Positions 60,281 to 64,000 of a stretch of 64,000 nucleotides of DNA are shown here, piece by piece. Location: the NCBI GenBank assembly GCA_027923505.1, contig BROI01000001.1:337501-401500 (forward strand), written 5' to 3'. This DNA comes from Mayamaea pseudoterrestris. Its lineage: Eukaryota; Bacillariophyta; Bacillariophyceae; Sellaphorales; Sellaphoraceae. The translations under genes and the position numbers were made by a program. Below the pieces are notes generated by a model. The model made no database searches and was not told the origin of the DNA. It worked only from the letters and a program-made list of their open reading frames with translations. Numbering within the stretch: position 1 is the stretch's first letter; each line of letters begins with the position of its first letter.

Positions 60281-63223
60281 ATGCCATCCTCATCCGCCAT
60301 GAAAGACTCTCTCCAAAATGCTCCCATTCGCCCCGTCTGTAGACGACTTCCATTTTCACAAAAATTATGGGAAGATTCAAACCTTCCATTTGGTCTCGTG
60401 GTGACCCCGCTAGCAGCTAATGCTTCATCCGCTGATGCATCATCATCGCAGTCGTTGTCGCTCATCCCAAAGTGCTTGCAGTGCGGCGCCCCTCATGCTA
60501 TCAAGGAGACGCATTTTCGACTGCCAGCACCAAGTGAGAGAGAGGAGGATGCTCGGATTCTTTGCTACCTTTGTGGAGCAACGTCTTTTACCAGTAAAAA
60601 GCTGCAGCAAGCCAAGCGAGAGGCAGTGGAAGGACCGATTGATTTGCAGCAAATACAGCAATCTTCCAAGAAAACTGATCCTTTTCTATTTGATCTTCCA
60701 CTGCGATTGCCTTCAACGGAGCAGCAATCCAGCATTCCAGCCATTGCCTGTCCGCCTCTATGGTTCATTCTACTCGACGGTACCTGCACCAGTCCATCAT
60801 ACTGGAAAGCGACTAGTCACGTCTTGCTGCAAGCACTTTCAAACATTCCTTCGCACGTCCATGTATCTCTCTTGATTGCAAGTCATAATATTGATGACGG
60901 CAATATTGACGACAATACTGACAATGCAAACGTCATGTCCATCTTTCAACTGACCAGTCCGATTCCTCATTTGCTGCACTACTCGGAAAAAAATCGAAAC
61001 GACTTGGTGCAAGCGATCGCCAACAGCTTGACGGACGGCATGCATCGGTCGCATCTGCAGACGGCCGTAAGATCTCTGTTGGACTATAAAAGCAATCAAT
61101 TTTCAATCTTTGATGACGAGTTTCTTGCTGAAAAACAGCATACGTCGTCATCGAAAGGCATTCACCTTGCTTGGTGCGTGGAAACGATACTGGATGTTTT
61201 ACAGTCGCATGGACAAGTCGCAGGCCAGCGCCAAGACATGAATGTTGACGATGGTGGCAGCAAGTTCATTCTCAAGCGACCCTACGCTGGCGCCAAGTTG
61301 ACCTGTCTATTGTCGCAACAACCCAGTGGCGTTTGTCGCAGCAATCAACGTTCTAAAAAGTCGTCGGGGTTCATGTCGAGATTGATGCGAGAGAAGCAAC
61401 AACAATCTACAACGGCGACGCCAACCATTGGAATGGGTGGATTTGGCGGACGCATCGCCAGTCAAGCTGATCGAAAAATAAACTCACAGCAATCTACCAG
61501 TACAACAGACGTACAGAATGGCCACAGCGGTGATGCAACGGCGGATGCTTTTCGTAGAGCAAGCGTGGACCTGACGCCAGGTCAGCTGGAAGAAACCTAT
61601 CAGCCTTTGCCTGACATTGCCTTGTACATGGACGAGCTTGGTCGGCAGTGCGCGCAAGCAGCAACTGGTGTCGACTTGCTATTTTTGCTCGAACAACCAG
61701 ACGACGAGCACAGCTCCTTTAAACCATTGGCGCTACCATTGTACGGACACTTGGCGAGCAAGAGTGGCGCTCCGGGCCCATTACTATTTGATTGCAACGA
61801 CGAAACTTCCATGGACCGACTGGAACGAGAATTGGCTGCTCGAGTACCCTGGCGCGAAGGCATGGTGTTTGCCGCTGAGCTGCGCCTTCGACTACCATTG
61901 GGCTTTGTCGTCGATGACGCGGCATTGGAGACGAGCCGTGAAGAAAGGGGCCCGCAGCTGGCTCCGCTGTGGGTAGATGCCGGGCTGATGGGACCGGCAT
62001 CATCCGTTGATGATTCGAAGCAATTGTGGAGGATGGGCATCTGCGACGCGTTCACGTCGTTTGCGATTGATTTGCGCCTGAAGGATGCGACAGCCCCTCG
62101 TGAGATATCCGTGCCAGGACTGGGCACTGTCGCAACCAAGCCTGTGGTGCAAACATGCTTTGCTTATACAACGATTGAAAAGGATGACTGTGGCACGTAT
62201 ATTGTTAAACGACGAATGAGGATACATAGTTGTCCGGTACCACTTGCGAACGAATCGGAAATGCTTTATACTGCATTGGATACCGAAGCATTGACTGTGG
62301 TTCTGTTTCACAAGTTGGCGATTGCTTTGTTCCAAGACGGAATAGCGGAAGGCGTAAATGTTGCAGAAGACTGGCTCATCTCCACACTTGTTGCTATTTA
62401 CAATTCCGCAGAAGAATATCACGAGCAGACGAACAATAAGGCAACTGTTAATGGCAATGGAAGCAACAATTTGAATTTTCTAAGCCATGAGCGATTACTG
62501 GACCAGGAAGGCGAATTTTCGACCGATGATGTATTGTTGGCTCAGGGCCACATATTGCTGCGACGCATAGTACTCATCATCTATCAGCTCATGCAGTGCC
62601 ATGCATTTCGCGTGCCGCATGACAACTTTATTCCCTCATCCGACCTTCGACATGCTGCGTTGTGCCAAATGCAATCTATGCCGCCTCAGATATTGAATCG
62701 ATGCATCAGACCGCTACTACAAGCATGGTTGAGTGGAATGGAAGCTACAGAGCCTGTTATCGATGCAGTGGAGCTTCGCCGCAAGTCAGTTCGCCTGGCT
62801 GTGGAAGAATTTTCCAAGTACGACGACGTCTTGTTCTTCTTGAACAGTCCAAGTATTGTTGCACTGCTTGATGGGCGGACGTTAGAAGAGCAAAATAAAG
62901 GATCGCAGGAGAGTTCAGCGCTGCTCGTCAACGCCAAGCTTCAGAGCACTGTGAGTGAGGCATGTCTGTCATATCGTGCGAAGTTAGACGTGATTTATAG
63001 CCTAGGAGGTGAGATCGGCACTTATGACTCGATGGATATCCTCTCCGACGTTTTAATCCGAGACATGGCGAGTGCATCCGGCCACGCCAACTTTACAAAA
63101 TGGAAGAAGGATATAGCTGCACGCGTGCTTGAGTAAGTACTGCTGTATGTTATATCTGACATTTGACGCTCACGAAACATTTCACTTTCTAATTGTTGCA
63201 TTTACAGGGAGCTTGACAAATAG
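60281..63223 (+). CDS. Sec23-like COPII coat protein (divergent, long form)
   Basis: Two exons: 60281-63132 and 63208-63223. The 75-base intron (GTAAGT donor, TTTACAG acceptor) leaves a terminal micro-exon of 16 bases that changes the ending from ARVLE to ARVLEELDK; 955 residues. The order is that of Sec23: N-terminal strand, a zinc finger (CLQCGAPHA ... CYLCGATSF), the trunk domain (PPLWFILLDGTCTSPSYWKA, with GIHLAWCVETILDVLQSH), a beta-barrel segment (GPLLFDCNDETSM), the helical domain (DTEALTVVLFHKLAIALFQDG) and a gelsolin-like end. It is longer than canonical Sec23 (about 770) because of Gln- and Ser-rich loops, and resembles the divergent plant Sec23 group (At4g01810 type). Role: inner COPII coat and GTPase activation of Sar1 at ER exit sites. 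Whether it keeps the Sar1 arginine finger I cannot tell. Confidence 0.85.
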
Positions 63224-63260
63224 AAATATACACTACTACTATAAACATGACAACATAGAC

Positions 63261-63268
63261 TACCGGTA
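63261..63268. promoter_or_regulatory. TACCGGTA palindrome between convergent 3' ends
   Basis: Exact copy, 38 bases past the Sec23-like stop and 11 bases past the methyltransferase stop. A position between two 3' ends argues against a pure promoter role for this sequence. Confidence 0.3.
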
Positions 63269-63278
63269 GTATTGCTCC

Positions 63279-64000
63279 TTATATCTCCCTTTGTATCTTC
63301 TTCTGGCCTACTACACGTATTCTACGATAATCGGCCTTCCATACACCGTCGTGGTAGAGTGACGGCCGACATTGGTCCACAACGCGATCAATAATGTTTT
63401 CGACGTCGCCACTTTCAAGCCCATCAAAGAACTTGTTGGCAAACATTTTCAGCCACGTATGCAGACCTTGCTCGCCTACAAGATCGGTCGGCCGATCAAA
63501 TAGCTGCGCCTGTGTCACTTCCAACCCATGTTGCTCCATCAGTGTTGCCAATTCTCCAATGGACGGATACCACCAAAAGTCGGCAGCTTGTCTCGGCAAA
63601 TCCATAACTTCTAGAATGGATGTAACAATTGTTTCAACGTTTCCCTTGCCTCCAAACTCCAATACAAAGCGTCCATTTGGAACAAGTGCGTCGGACATGC
63701 ATTCAATGGCCCTTGCCGCTCCATTTCTACCTACCCAATGGAGAGCGGCGTTGGAAAAGACTACGTCGACTGGCTCCTCACGCTGGAAGTTGCAAGCGTC
63801 TCCAACAAAAAAGTCAAGTTTCTTCTTGCTGTCACCTTTGCCATCTCGAACAAACTGCTCCGTTGCTCGCCGAATCATGTTTGGATCCGCATCCATGCCA
63901 ATCACTGTAGCTTGTGCGTCGGCTCGCTGATACAGTTGCTCCGTCAGCTCACCAGTTCCGCATCCAATATCAAGAATACGACATCTATTTGACACTGGCA
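63279..64000 (-). CDS. SAM-dependent methyltransferase, class I (cut by window end)
   Basis: 240 codons to the window edge, 5' end missing: the frame has no ATG here (its first codons read PVSNRC). Motif I is ILDIGCGTGELT, with the acidic residue of motif II in VIGMDADPNMIRRA, motif for adenine binding GDACNFQ, and motif IV DVVFSNAALHWV. The region after that (FVLEFGGKGNVETIVTSILE, WWYPSIGELATLMEQHGLEV) and the C-terminus (KADYRRIRVVGQKK) match trans-aconitate methyltransferase-like proteins that methylate small carboxylates. About 20-40 N-terminal residues are probably missing. Substrate prediction beyond a small molecule is not warranted. Confidence 0.88.
   Translation of the reverse strand, partial: PVSNRCRILDIGCGTGELTEQLYQRADAQATVIGMDADPNMIRRATEQFVRDGKGDSKKKLDFFVGDACNFQREEPVDVVFSNAALHWVGRNGAARAIECMSDALVPNGRFVLEFGGKGNVETIVTSILEVMDLPRQAADFWWYPSIGELATLMEQHGLEVTQAQLFDRPTDLVGEQGLHTWLKMFANKFFDGLESGDVENIIDRVVDQCRPSLYHDGVWKADYRRIRVVGQKKIQREI

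Noticed and set aside
1-64000. Transposases, reverse transcriptases, capsid-like genes, CRISPR arrays, rRNA
   Set aside because: I looked for their usual motifs and repeat structure in both strands and saw none; absence is by eye only.

Overview
The window looks like nuclear DNA of a photosynthetic stramenopile (ochrophyte alga), most plausibly a diatom or a close relative. Several predicted proteins start with a signal peptide followed by an ASAFAP-type plastid import motif (SATAFAP at 17594-18072, SSAFLPP at 23921-24952, an AATFVP variant at 36454-40170, NAW at 53064-53832), which is the hallmark of plastids of secondary red-algal origin. Genes are dense, alternate between strands, and carry few short GT-AG introns (75 to 248 bases in the cases resolved here). 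There are no polycistronic bacterial-style operons. The exact lineage cannot be fixed from the sequence alone.

Layout. 1-7606: an edge fragment, a secreted single-pass membrane protein, a compact JmjN/JmjC histone demethylase and cytosolic isoleucyl-tRNA synthetase. 7662-15881: one uninterrupted 2,739-residue protein with two arrays of short linear motifs in its disordered N-terminal half and a long coiled coil behind. 16172-24952: an unknown protein, a 76-residue plastid protein, a DIS3L2-type exoribonuclease, a Gln-rich RRM protein, an Mss51-like mitochondrial protein and the plastid translation factor TAB2. 25668-36059: TatD hydrolase, TPR protein, membrane-anchored FABP/lipocalin-like protein, RAD1 of the 9-1-1 clamp with a long SQ/TQ-rich tail, a CmcJ/AsaB-type 2OG oxygenase-like protein and dihydroxyacetone kinase. 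36454-41272: a probable plastid protein with about twelve 65-78-residue repeats, and a gamma carbonic anhydrase. 41815-50923: a small membrane protein, then a secretory cluster all on the minus strand: one sulfatase and two M11 (gametolysin-type) metallopeptidases. 51320-64000: RMD1/RMND1 homologue, a plastid protein, a TALE-like homeodomain protein, a region of gene debris (coiled coil built by a 21-base minisatellite; decayed helicase-associated domains), a hot-dog thioesterase, a Sec23-like COPII protein, and a methyltransferase cut by the window end.

Functional themes are organelle maintenance (plastid translation, mitochondrial RMD1, Mss51 and complex I gamma-CA), RNA and chromatin biology, DNA damage signalling, and remodelling of extracellular matrix. 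The most unusual items are the alternating VDHTP / GPVVDQ repeat giant, the plastid repeat protein whose architecture resembles Rubisco-linker proteins, and a RAD1 carrying a checkpoint-type SQ/TQ tail. No rRNA, tRNA, CRISPR, or virus-like element was recognised.
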